NCBI RefSeq assembly: GCF_023897065.1
Contig: NZ_JAMHIV010000049.1
Coordinates: 1 to 53,011, forward strand
From: Crossiella sp. SN42
Lineage (GTDB): Bacteria > Actinomycetota > Actinomycetes > Mycobacteriales > Pseudonocardiaceae
Direction: 5' to 3'
Length of the DNA stretch: 53,011 nucleotides
Each line of letters begins with the position of its first letter. The first letter of the stretch is position 1. The notes under the pieces were generated by a model that was not told the origin of the DNA, searched no databases, and saw only the letters and a list, made by a program, of their open reading frames with translations. Below, piece after piece: positions 1 to 6,815 of the stretch. The translations under genes and the position numbers were made by a program.

Positions 1-60
1 CCTCCCGGCCTCCCGGCCTCCCGGCCTCCCGGCCTCCCGGCCTCCCGGCCTCCCGGCCTC
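1..60. repeat. 8-bp tandem repeat (CCTCCCGG)
   Basis: Seven consecutive exact copies of CCTCCCGG followed by CCTC. The array touches the left edge of the window, so its true length is unknown. It looks like a simple-sequence expansion between genes; no coding role is seen. Confidence 0.95.
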
Positions 61-138
61 TGCCCCGCCCGCTCCGCTTCCCCTTGATCTTGGATTTGTC
101 TTCGGGTTTGGGGGTGTGGTCGCCGTAGGGTTTGGCTG

Positions 139-507
139 GTGGGGATGTATGTGTCTGTTCGTGGGTGGATTGAGGTTCGGCACGAGCAGTGGGATGTGTT
201 CAAGCGGATCGTGGCCAGTCATGGTCAGGAGCGGTACGCGGCTGGGTTTGTGTTTCCTTCGGGGTTCGCCTGGTCGCTTCCGGTCTGCTACGCGGCTGAT
301 GTTCGGGAGTGGGCGGTCAAGCCTCTTCGTTGGCTGGTGGCTGAGTTGGCTCGGATGGAGCCGGTGGATGAGGACCTGGACATGCCTGCGGGGTTCTTTC
401 TGCTGAGTGACGAGTGGCAGCAGTCGTTCTCGTGGACCGTTCGGGATGGTCAGGTGATCGACGGGCCTGCGCCTGCGGAGCTGCGGTGGTTCGCGGAGCG
501 GCCCTGA
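139..507 (+). CDS. Hypothetical protein, about 122 aa
   Basis: A compact soluble protein with no signal peptide or membrane segment. It is rich in Trp and acidic residues and has a PVDEDLDMPAGFFL stretch near the middle. I do not recognise a catalytic motif. The GTG start at 139 has TAGGG at 126-130 as a ribosome binding site with 8-nt spacing; an in-frame ATG at 145 is the alternative. Codon use is less strictly GC3 than in neighbours (several T-ending codons). It is followed 105 bp later by the nuclease gene on the same strand, with no sign of coupling. Function unknown. Confidence 0.6.
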   Translation: MGMYVSVRGWIEVRHEQWDVFKRIVASHGQERYAAGFVFPSGFAWSLPVCYAADVREWAVKPLRWLVAELARMEPVDEDLDMPAGFFLLSDEWQQSFSWTVRDGQVIDGPAPAELRWFAERP

Positions 508-576
508 GGTTGGGATGACCTGCGGCAATCGTTAGGGGAACGCCTACCAAAGTTCACTCGATCAGGGAAAGATTCC

Positions 577-600
577 TCCTCCCGACCCCGACCGGGAGGA
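577..600 (+). promoter_or_regulatory. Hairpin over the ribosome binding site of the nuclease gene
   Basis: TCCTCCCG at 577-584 pairs perfectly with CGGGAGGA at 593-600 across an 8-nt loop. The right arm contains the GGAGGA that serves the ATG at 613, so folding would hide the ribosome binding site. A role in translational control is inference. Confidence 0.45.
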
Positions 601-612
601 CCTGAGTTTCGG

Positions 613-3087
613 ATGAGCTACCGCCGCCGAATGTTGTTTCCGCTGTTGGCCGCCTCGTGTGTGGCCGCTGCCCTGCCTGTGGGTGCCGTTGCGGTGCCGT
701 CCCCCGATGTGCTGATCTCCGAGGTCTACGGCGGGGGTGGGAACTCCGGGGCGAGCCTGACCCATGACTTCGTTGAGTTGGCCAATCCGAGTGCCGTGGC
801 CGTCGACCTGACCGGGTGGAGCATGCAGTACCTGACCGCTTCGCCCTCCTCCGGGTCGCGGTGGCAGGCCACGCCGTTGGCTGGTGCTGTTGCCGCGGGG
901 AAGCGGTACCTGGTTGGGCAGGCGAAGGGGAGTGGGGGCAGCGTCGCGTTGCCCGCGCCGGATGCGGTGGGCACCCTGGCCATGGGGGGTTCTGGGGGGA
1001 CCGTCGCGCTGGTCAAGGGGACTGAGGTGCTGACCTGTCTGACCGCGCTTGACTGCGCGGCGGATGGGCGGATCCGGGATCTTGTGGGCTACGGCAATGC
1101 GGTGGTGCGGGAAGGTAACCCGGTTGGGGCTACCTCGAACGCCACCTCGGCGGCGCGGGGGGCGTTGACCGACACCGATGACAACGCCGCTGACTTCGTG
1201 GTCGGGGAGCCCACCCCGGTGAACAGCAAGGGGGAGGGGCCGGGGAGCGGGGAGCCTGGGCCGCAGCCGGTGGCGGCGCGGATTCACCAGGTGCAGGGGA
1301 CTACCCGGGTTTCGCCGTTGCGGGACAAGGTGGTTGTGCTGCCGGGGGTGGTCACCGCGGTGCGGGCGTTCGGGCCTGCGCGGGGGTTCTGGGTGCAGGA
1401 TGTGGTGCCGGATGGCGATCCGCGCACGAGTGAGGGGTTGTTCGTGCACACCGGGGGCACGACGCCTGCGGTGGCGGCCGGGGACGATGTGCTGGTCACC
1501 GGGACCGTGACCGAGTTCTACCCGGTGGCCAACGGTGAGGATCCGCGGACCACGCCGAACCAGTCGGTCACCCAGCTGACTAAGGCGACCTGGGTGGTGC
1601 GGGGGAGCGGGAAGCCGTTGCCCGAGGCGGAGGTGCTTGGGGCGGAGACCGTGCCTGCGGCGCTGACCGCCACGCCTGGTGGCAGCATCGAGGCGTTGGC
1701 GCTGGAGCCGGGGAAGTACGCGCTGGACTTCCTGGAGTCGCGGGAGGGCATGCGGCTGCGGGTGAGTGACGCTCGGGTGGTCGGCGCCACCGACGGGTTC
1801 AACGCGTTGTGGGTGACCAGCAAGCCGGCGCAGAACACCACCGTGCGCGGCGGGACCGTGTATCCGTCGTACGCCGACGCGAACACCGGGCGGCTGAAGG
1901 TGGAGTCGTTGTTGCCGTTCGCGCAGCGGCCCTTCCCCAAGGCCGATGTCGGGGACCGGCTCAAGGGCGTCACCGAGGGGCCGTTGGACTACAGCCGGTT
2001 CGGCGGTTACGTGTTGCAGGCCAGCGTTCTTGGCGAGCACGTCTCCGGTGGGCTGGTGCGCGAGGTCACTCGCAAGCAGCGGGAGCACGAGCTGGCGGTG
2101 GCCACCTACAACGTGGAGAACCTCTCGCCGGTGGACAAGCCGGAGAAGTTCGCCGCGCTGGCCAACGGTGTGGTCCGGCACCTGGCGAACCCGGATGTCG
2201 TGGTGCTGGAAGAGATCCAGGACGACAACGGGCCTGCCAACGACGCGGTGGTCGGCGCGGACGCCACGCTGACGAAGTTCACCGAGGCGATCGTGGCCGC
2301 CGGTGGGCCGAAGTACGACTGGCGGCAGATCAACCCCAACGACGACCAGGACGGCGGGCAGCCCGGCGGCAACATTCGGGTGGGCTTCCTGTTCAATTCG
2401 GCTCGGGTGTCCTTTGTGGACCGTCCGGGCGGGGATGCGGACACGCCGGTGCGGGTGGTCAAGCAGCACGGCAGGGCGGCGCTTTCGGTCTCGCCAGGGC
2501 GGATCGCGCCCGCGGACGAGGCGTGGCGGAACAGTCGCAAGCCGCTGGCCGGTGAGTTCCGGTTCCCGGCCCGTGGGCCGTTGAGCCGCACCGTGTTCGT
2601 GGTGGCCAACCACTTCGCGTCCAAGGGCGGGGACCAGCCGCTGCACGGCCGGTTCCAGGAGCCGCAGCGCAGCTCCGAGGTGCAGCGGCTCAAGCAGGCG
2701 AAGCTGTTGCGCGGGTTCGCCGACTCGCTGCGGGCGGTGGAGAAGGACGCCAACCTGGTGGTGGCAGGCGACCTCAACGACTACCTGTTCTCCCCGGCGC
2801 TGAAGACCCTGCTGGACGGTCCGGTGCTGCACGCGCCGATGAACGACCTCAAGCCCGGCGAGCGCTACAGCTACGTCTTCGACGGCAACTCGCAGACGCT
2901 GGACCACATCCTGGTCAACCGGAAGCTGGACCGGCGGGTGGACTACGACGTGGTGCACATCAACGCCGAGTTCCACGAGCAGGCCAGCGACCACGACCCG
3001 CAGCTGGTCCGGTTCCGCCCGCGCACCGGCCTGCCGCTGGTGGACGCGCTGGAGGACCTGATCGACTGTCTGGAACCCAAGGGCTGA
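613..3087 (+). CDS. Secreted ExeM/NucH-type endonuclease with lamin-tail domain
   Basis: An 824-aa extracellular nuclease. Residues 1-27 form a Sec signal peptide (Arg-rich n-region, hydrophobic core, cleavage likely after Ala27). Residues about 33-150 match a lamin-tail domain (SEVYGGGGNSG...FVELANPS), followed by an OB-fold-like middle region and then an endonuclease/exonuclease/phosphatase domain from about 495 to 805. Its metal and catalytic motifs are visible in order: TYNVENL, VLEEIQD, ANHFASKGGD, AGDLNDYL, LDHILVN and SDHDPQL (about 793). The domain order is that of the ExeM/NucH family, which degrades extracellular DNA. The start is ATG 613 with GGAGGA at 595-600; ATG 631 is in frame but would shorten the basic n-region. 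It appears to be monocistronic. Confidence 0.9.
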   Translation: MSYRRRMLFPLLAASCVAAALPVGAVAVPSPDVLISEVYGGGGNSGASLTHDFVELANPSAVAVDLTGWSMQYLTASPSSGSRWQATPLAGAVAAGKRYLVGQAKGSGGSVALPAPDAVGTLAMGGSGGTVALVKGTEVLTCLTALDCAADGRIRDLVGYGNAVVREGNPVGATSNATSAARGALTDTDDNAADFVVGEPTPVNSKGEGPGSGEPGPQPVAARIHQVQGTTRVSPLRDKVVVLPGVVTAVRAFGPARGFWVQDVVPDGDPRTSEGLFVHTGGTTPAVAAGDDVLVTGTVTEFYPVANGEDPRTTPNQSVTQLTKATWVVRGSGKPLPEAEVLGAETVPAALTATPGGSIEALALEPGKYALDFLESREGMRLRVSDARVVGATDGFNALWVTSKPAQNTTVRGGTVYPSYADANTGRLKVESLLPFAQRPFPKADVGDRLKGVTEGPLDYSRFGGYVLQASVLGEHVSGGLVREVTRKQREHELAVATYNVENLSPVDKPEKFAALANGVVRHLANPDVVVLEEIQDDNGPANDAVVGADATLTKFTEAIVAAGGPKYDWRQINPNDDQDGGQPGGNIRVGFLFNSARVSFVDRPGGDADTPVRVVKQHGRAALSVSPGRIAPADEAWRNSRKPLAGEFRFPARGPLSRTVFVVANHFASKGGDQPLHGRFQEPQRSSEVQRLKQAKLLRGFADSLRAVEKDANLVVAGDLNDYLFSPALKTLLDGPVLHAPMNDLKPGERYSYVFDGNSQTLDHILVNRKLDRRVDYDVVHINAEFHEQASDHDPQLVRFRPRTGLPLVDALEDLIDCLEPKG

Positions 3088-3100
3088 TCCGGGAGTGCGG

Positions 3101-3502
3101 ATGCGGGTACGGGCTCAGCTGGGCGTGGCCGGACTGCTGGTCCTGCTCGGGGTGCTGGTGATCGCCGCCCCGGCGGACGGGCCGATGGTGGTCGAGGGCG
3201 CGCTGATCGAGTTCGGCCCGCACCGCCCGGTGCCGACCATGATCGACCTGGCCGGGCTCGCGGTGTGCGCCGCGGGCCTGGTCTGGTTGCTGGTGCTGCT
3301 GATCCGCTACCTGCCCGCGGTCCGGCGCTGCCTCGGTGAGCGCACCGTCTTCGGCGCCGGACTGCTCGGCGGGTTCGGCTTCGGGCTGCTGCTGTGCGCG
3401 GTCGCCACCGGCCTGCCCGGCTGGTGGATCGTGGGCGGCGCGCTGGCCGGCACCGTGCTGGTGGTGCTCTCGGTCAGCCTGGCGCTCCGGGCTCCGGACT
3501 GA
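3101..3502 (+). CDS. Small four-helix membrane protein
   Basis: A 133-aa hypothetical protein. Hydrophobic stretches at the N-terminus (LGVAGLLVLLGVLVI), near residue 50 (IDLAGLAVCAAGLVW), near 85 and near 110 predict four membrane segments. No catalytic motif is recognised. ATG 3101 is preferred because GGGAG lies 5 nt upstream; the GTG at 3095 overlaps that site. The last 29 bp overlap tail-to-tail with the MazG-like gene on the other strand. Confidence 0.65.
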   Translation: MRVRAQLGVAGLLVLLGVLVIAAPADGPMVVEGALIEFGPHRPVPTMIDLAGLAVCAAGLVWLLVLLIRYLPAVRRCLGERTVFGAGLLGGFGFGLLLCAVATGLPGWWIVGGALAGTVLVVLSVSLALRAPD

Positions 3503-3863
3503 CCCCGGGCAGCCGGGTGTACTTGGTCAGCTCCGCCCGGCCCTTCACCAGCTCCACCGGGTACCGGGCCGCGTTCACCGCGCCCTTCTCCCGCACCGCC
3601 TCGACCAGGTCCACGTCGAGCACGTCGGCCAGCCGCAGCAGGTAGGACAGCACGTCGGCCAGCTCGTGCCGCACCTGCACGGCCCGGTCCGGGTCCCCCA
3701 TCACCTGCTGGGCCTCGGCGTCGGTGAGCCACTGGAAGATCTCCGCCAGCTCGCCCACCTCGCCGACCAGGGCCATGGCCAGGTTCTTCGGCGTGTGGAA
3801 CCGATCCCAGTCCCGCTCGGCGACGAACCTGGCCACCATCGCCTGCAGCTCGGAGATCTCCAT
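3474..3863 (-). CDS. MazG-like nucleotide pyrophosphohydrolase
   Basis: A 129-aa all-alpha NTP pyrophosphohydrolase. The MazG/RS21-C6 signature is present: GEVGELAEIFQW followed by the metal-binding ELADVLSYLLRLAD helix. Such enzymes hydrolyse (d)NTPs, often non-canonical ones, to the monophosphate and pyrophosphate. Length fits the short dCTPase-like members, a single domain rather than the two-domain MazG. ATG start at 3863. It converges with the membrane-protein gene and overlaps it by 29 bp. Confidence 0.85.
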   Translation of the reverse strand: MEISELQAMVARFVAERDWDRFHTPKNLAMALVGEVGELAEIFQWLTDAEAQQVMGDPDRAVQVRHELADVLSYLLRLADVLDVDLVEAVREKGAVNAARYPVELVKGRAELTKYTRLPGVSPEPGAPG

Positions 3864-3936
3864 CCGCCGAGTCTAGGGTTCTCCCCTCGGGGTCCTCCCT
3901 GATGCCCGGAAGCCCTTGTCGCGACAGGCTTTCCGC

Positions 3937-5106
3937 ATGAAGCCCACCCGCGCCGCACTCGCCGCCGCGCTGTCGCTGACCCTGCTCGGCGCGGCGGCCG
4001 CCCCGGCCGTCGCCGCCGAAGGCCGCACCGGCTGCCACGCGAGTGTCCCGCTCAACACCGCCCCGCTGGAGCAGGCCATCGCGGGCCTGCCGGACGCGGA
4101 GGCGACCAGCGCCATCGTGCGCGCCACCGGACCGGCCGGGTGCTGGACCGGCGGCTCCGGCGTGGCCGACCTGCGCACCGGGCGGGCGGCGCCGCCGCAC
4201 GGGCGGTTCCGGATCGGCAGCATCACCAAGGTGTTCGTGGCGGTCGTCGCGCTGCGACTGGCCGGGGAGGGCAGGCTGAGCCTGGACGACACCGTGCAGC
4301 GGCACCTGCCCGGCACGCTGCCCGCGGACTACCCGCCGGTGACCATCCGTCAGCTGCTCAACTACACCAGCGGCCTGCCCAGCCCCCGGCTGGCCGACGA
4401 GTCGCCGGAGTACCAGGTGGCGCACCGCTTCGACCGGCACACGCCGCAGGAGTACCTGCGCGCGGCCTTCCAGCACGCCAAGGAGTTCGAGCCGGGCGAG
4501 AAGCAGTCGTACACCAACATCAACTACAAGGTGCTGGGACTGGTGCTGGAGCGGGTCACCGGCCGCCCGTACGGCAAGGAGGTCGAGGACCGGGTGCTCC
4601 GCCCGCTCGGCCTGCGGCACACCACGGTGCCCGGCGAGGAGGTGTTCATCCGCGGCCCGCACGCCCGCGGCTATCAGCTGATCACCGTGGCCGGGCAGCG
4701 GAAGCCGGTGGACGTCACCGAGTGGAACCCCTCCGGCGACTGGGCCACCGGTGAGATGATCTCCACCCTGGCCGACCTGGACACCTTCGTGGCCGCGCTG
4801 CTGGGTGGCAGGCTGCTGCCGCCTGCGCAGCAGGCCGAGCTGTTCGCGGTGCCCGCGGTGTCCGACGTCAGCGGCCGCGCGGCGAGTTACGGCGGCGGGT
4901 TGCAGCGGCTGAAGGTGCCCGGCGTCGGCGTCGTGTGGGGCAAGACCGGTGCGCGGTACGGCTACACCGCGGGCATGGGCGGCACCCTGGACGGTCTGCG
5001 GCGCACGACGTACGCGGTGACCGCCAAGGACGCCAAGAGCAGCGTCAACTCGCCGGCCCTGCCGCAGCGGATCATCGTCCCGGCGATGACCCTCGCGGCC
5101 CGCTGA
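3937..5106 (+). CDS. Secreted serine hydrolase (beta-lactamase / D-Ala-D-Ala carboxypeptidase family)
   Basis: A 389-aa class C beta-lactamase-fold hydrolase. Residues 1-27 are a signal peptide ending AVAA. The three family motifs are present: Ser96-Ile-Thr-Lys99 (SxxK), Tyr192-Thr-Asn194 (YxN) and Lys336-Thr-Gly338 (KTG). Members include R61-like D,D-peptidases, esterases and beta-lactamases; sequence alone does not fix the substrate, but a secreted carboxypeptidase-like role at the cell wall is likely. ATG 3937 is chosen because it gives the signal peptide directly and has ACAGG upstream; a TTG at 3916 is less likely. The tRNA-Ser gene follows on the same strand. Confidence 0.88.
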   Translation: MKPTRAALAAALSLTLLGAAAAPAVAAEGRTGCHASVPLNTAPLEQAIAGLPDAEATSAIVRATGPAGCWTGGSGVADLRTGRAAPPHGRFRIGSITKVFVAVVALRLAGEGRLSLDDTVQRHLPGTLPADYPPVTIRQLLNYTSGLPSPRLADESPEYQVAHRFDRHTPQEYLRAAFQHAKEFEPGEKQSYTNINYKVLGLVLERVTGRPYGKEVEDRVLRPLGLRHTTVPGEEVFIRGPHARGYQLITVAGQRKPVDVTEWNPSGDWATGEMISTLADLDTFVAALLGGRLLPPAQQAELFAVPAVSDVSGRAASYGGGLQRLKVPGVGVVWGKTGARYGYTAGMGGTLDGLRRTTYAVTAKDAKSSVNSPALPQRIIVPAMTLAAR

Positions 5107-5115
5107 CCACCCGTT

Positions 5116-5145
5116 TTGTCGGGTGAATCCCGGCTGGAGTAAGCT
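5116..5145 (+). promoter_or_regulatory. Putative promoter of tRNA-Ser
   Basis: TTGTCG at 5116-5121 and TAAGCT at 5140-5145 are separated by 18 bp and sit just before the tRNA start, as expected for a housekeeping sigma factor promoter. Confidence 0.5.
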
Positions 5146-5152
5146 CCCCAGC

Positions 5153-5237
5153 GGAGGATTCGCATAGTGGCCTAGTGCGCACGATTGGAAATCGTGTTGG
5201 GATAAAACCCTCGGGGGTTCAAATCCCCCATCCTCCG
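5153..5237 (+). tRNA. tRNA-Ser (anticodon GGA)
   Basis: Acceptor arms GGAGGAT and ATCCTCC pair over 7 bp. The anticodon loop reads TTGGAAA (anticodon GGA), flanked by a 5-bp stem (CGATT/AATCG). A long variable arm typical of class II tRNAs follows, then the T-arm GGGGGTTCAAATCCCCC. CCA is not encoded. Confidence 0.96.
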
Positions 5238-5244
5238 CTCAGGC

Positions 5245-5281
5245 CAGCGGCCCCGGACGCCATCGACGTCCGGGGCCGCTG
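5245..5281 (+). terminator. Strong hairpin after tRNA-Ser
   Basis: 15-bp perfect arms (5245-5259 and 5267-5281) with a 7-nt loop lie 7 nt after the tRNA. There is no T-run, as is common for actinobacterial terminators. Confidence 0.75.
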
Positions 5282-5401
5282 CCGTTGCCGAGGAGTGCCG
5301 ATCCGGGACATGGGGAGAACACCCCATTGCCGTAGCGCCCGATGGGGTGATCGACTGCACCCGTCCGGATGACTGGGGTTCAGGCAGGAGGAGTGTCCCG
5401 G

Positions 5402-6043
5402 TTGCGCACCGAACACGTTGAGGACTGGTTGTCCCGGCTGGCCTCGGCCGGGCCCGCCCCTGGTGGGGGCGCGGCGGCCGCGATGCACGCGGCGATGGCG
5501 GCGGCGCTGGTGGAGAAGGTCTGCAACTTCACCATCGGACGGCCCAGTTACGCCGAACACGAGTCGCTGGTCCGGCGGGTGTGCCAGGAGGCGAGCGAGC
5601 TGCGGCGGCAGGCGGTCGAGCTGGCCGACGCGGACGCGCGGGCCTTCACCTCGGTGACCGAGGCCTACAAGCTGCCTGCGAATGGCGAGCACGAGCGGAT
5701 GGCGCGCAGCGCGGCGATCCAGGGCGCGCTGGTGATGGCGGCCGCGGTGCCGGTGCGCACCGCCGAGGTGGCCTCCAGGGTGCTGGAGCTGGTCGAGCGG
5801 ATCATCGGGCGGTCCAACACCGCGGTGCTCTCCGACCTCGCGGTCTCCGCCTCCTCCTCGGGAGCGGCGCTGGCCTCGGCCTCGGTGCACGTGGAGGTGA
5901 ACCGGGCCTCGATCAACTCGCCCGAGGTGGCCGAGCGGCTCGGGGACGCGGTGGCCAAGATCGAGGAAGCGATCGAGAACGCGCACCGGATCTCCGCCGA
6001 GGTGCGGGAGCGGATCAGTCGGGCAGCCCCAGTGGCGCGGTGA
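5402..6043 (+). CDS. Cyclodeaminase/cyclohydrolase family protein
   Basis: A protein of about 213 aa related to the C-terminal domain of formiminotransferase-cyclodeaminase and methenyl-THF cyclohydrolase-like proteins. The family hallmark SAGPAPGGGAAAAMHAAMAAAL, glycine-rich and helical, is near the N-terminus, followed by long helices and SNTAVLSDLAVSA. A folate C1 reaction is inferred from the family. TTG 5402 is preferred: AGGAGG at 5386-5391 is 10 nt away and the protein then begins MRTEHVEDWL as relatives do. GTG 5393 lies on top of the ribosome binding site, and ATG 5369 has none. The 3' end overlaps the convergent gene by 29 bp. Confidence 0.8.
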   Translation: MRTEHVEDWLSRLASAGPAPGGGAAAAMHAAMAAALVEKVCNFTIGRPSYAEHESLVRRVCQEASELRRQAVELADADARAFTSVTEAYKLPANGEHERMARSAAIQGALVMAAAVPVRTAEVASRVLELVERIIGRSNTAVLSDLAVSASSSGAALASASVHVEVNRASINSPEVAERLGDAVAKIEEAIENAHRISAEVRERISRAAPVAR

Positions 6044-6536
6044 TCCACAGCGACCAGTCCAGCAGCCGCGCCAGCTCCCCGGCCCGCTCCGGCGGCGCCC
6101 AGCCCCGCACCAGGCCCAGGAACCCGGTCAGGTCCTGCTGCACCGCCCGCAGCATCGCGGGCAGTTCGGCCGCGGGCAGGTCGATGCGGACCGGGACCGG
6201 GTCGCTGTCGCGGTGCACCTGGACCACGTCCTCGCTCAGCTCGGCCCAGATCTCCGGCGAGTGCCCGAAGTAGTGGCGTGTGCCCGCGAGCACCTGGGCC
6301 CAGCCCGGCCAGTCCTCGACCCCGCTGCAGCAGCCCGGCTCGATCACCACGCCGGTGGCCGGGTCGGTGACCAGCAGGCCGCCGGGCACGATGATCATGT
6401 CGGTGTCCAGCAGCGCGGTCAGCGGATCGGTCTCGTCGTCGAGGTAGCCGCCCATGCGGGTCAGCACCTGGTCCAGCTCGGCCGGGGTCAGGTCCCCGGA
6501 CAGCGGCAGGAAGCTCAGGTCGTCGAGCTCGATCAC
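6015..6536 (-). CDS. Hypothetical acidic protein, 173 aa
   Basis: A soluble protein with the distinctive stretch EPGCCSGVEDWPGW in the middle (around residues 70-85) and a C-terminal Trp-rich segment. I do not recognise an enzymatic motif; the architecture resembles small actinobacterial proteins of unknown function. The frame stays open upstream through the SRP RNA gene, so the real start must be inside; GTG 6536 (VIELDDL) is the most reasonable, though its ribosome binding site is weak. It converges with, and overlaps by 29 bp, the cyclodeaminase-like gene. Confidence 0.65.
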   Translation of the reverse strand: MIELDDLSFLPLSGDLTPAELDQVLTRMGGYLDDETDPLTALLDTDMIIVPGGLLVTDPATGVVIEPGCCSGVEDWPGWAQVLAGTRHYFGHSPEIWAELSEDVVQVHRDSDPVPVRIDLPAAELPAMLRAVQQDLTGFLGLVRGWAPPERAGELARLLDWSLWITAPLGLPD

Positions 6537-6639
6537 GGGACGCAGCACCGGGCCAGTCTGCGCCGGTTCGCTCCTTCGGGCACTCCAATTGCCGGTCCCC
6601 GGCGGCGGGGGAAGCTGGGTGCGCGGATCCGGGACACCG

Positions 6640-6671
6640 TTGGCGCACACCCCGGGTGAACCCGCTACACT
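6640..6671 (+). promoter_or_regulatory. Putative promoter of SRP RNA
   Basis: TACACT at 6666-6671 is a good -10 box placed 6-7 nt before the mature RNA; TTGGCG at 6640-6645 is a possible but widely spaced (20 bp) -35 box. Confidence 0.4.
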
Positions 6672-6675
6672 GAAC

Positions 6676-6770
6676 GTGGACCTCATGCGGCGTCCATCCT
6701 GTGAACCTCCCCAGGGCCGGAAGGCAGCAAGGATAAGCGGGCTCTGGCGGGTGCGTGAGGTCCCCTTTTT
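6676..6770 (+). ncRNA. ffs: Small signal recognition particle RNA (4.5S type)
   Basis: The universally conserved SRP apical core is present: CCAGGGCCGGAAGGCAGCA around 6710-6730, then GGGCTCTGGCGGGTG. The ends pair (GGACCTCA 6678-6685 with TGAGGTCC 6756-6763) and a CCTTTTTT run follows as terminator. It lies 46 bp before dnaX, the usual actinobacterial order. It binds Ffh for membrane-protein targeting. Confidence 0.95.
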
Positions 6771-6815
6771 TGCCCAAAACCGGACTGTCGGTGGCGGCCG
6801 GTAAGGTCTCGCCTC

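Noticed and set aside
1-60. Possible CRISPR-like array
   Set aside because: The 8-bp units are directly adjacent, with no spacers; it is a simple tandem repeat.
562-2994. Very long open frame on the minus strand opposite the nuclease gene
   Set aside because: It is a shadow of the high-GC3 coding frame: low-complexity His/Arg/Val composition and no motif, while the plus strand has clear nuclease domains.
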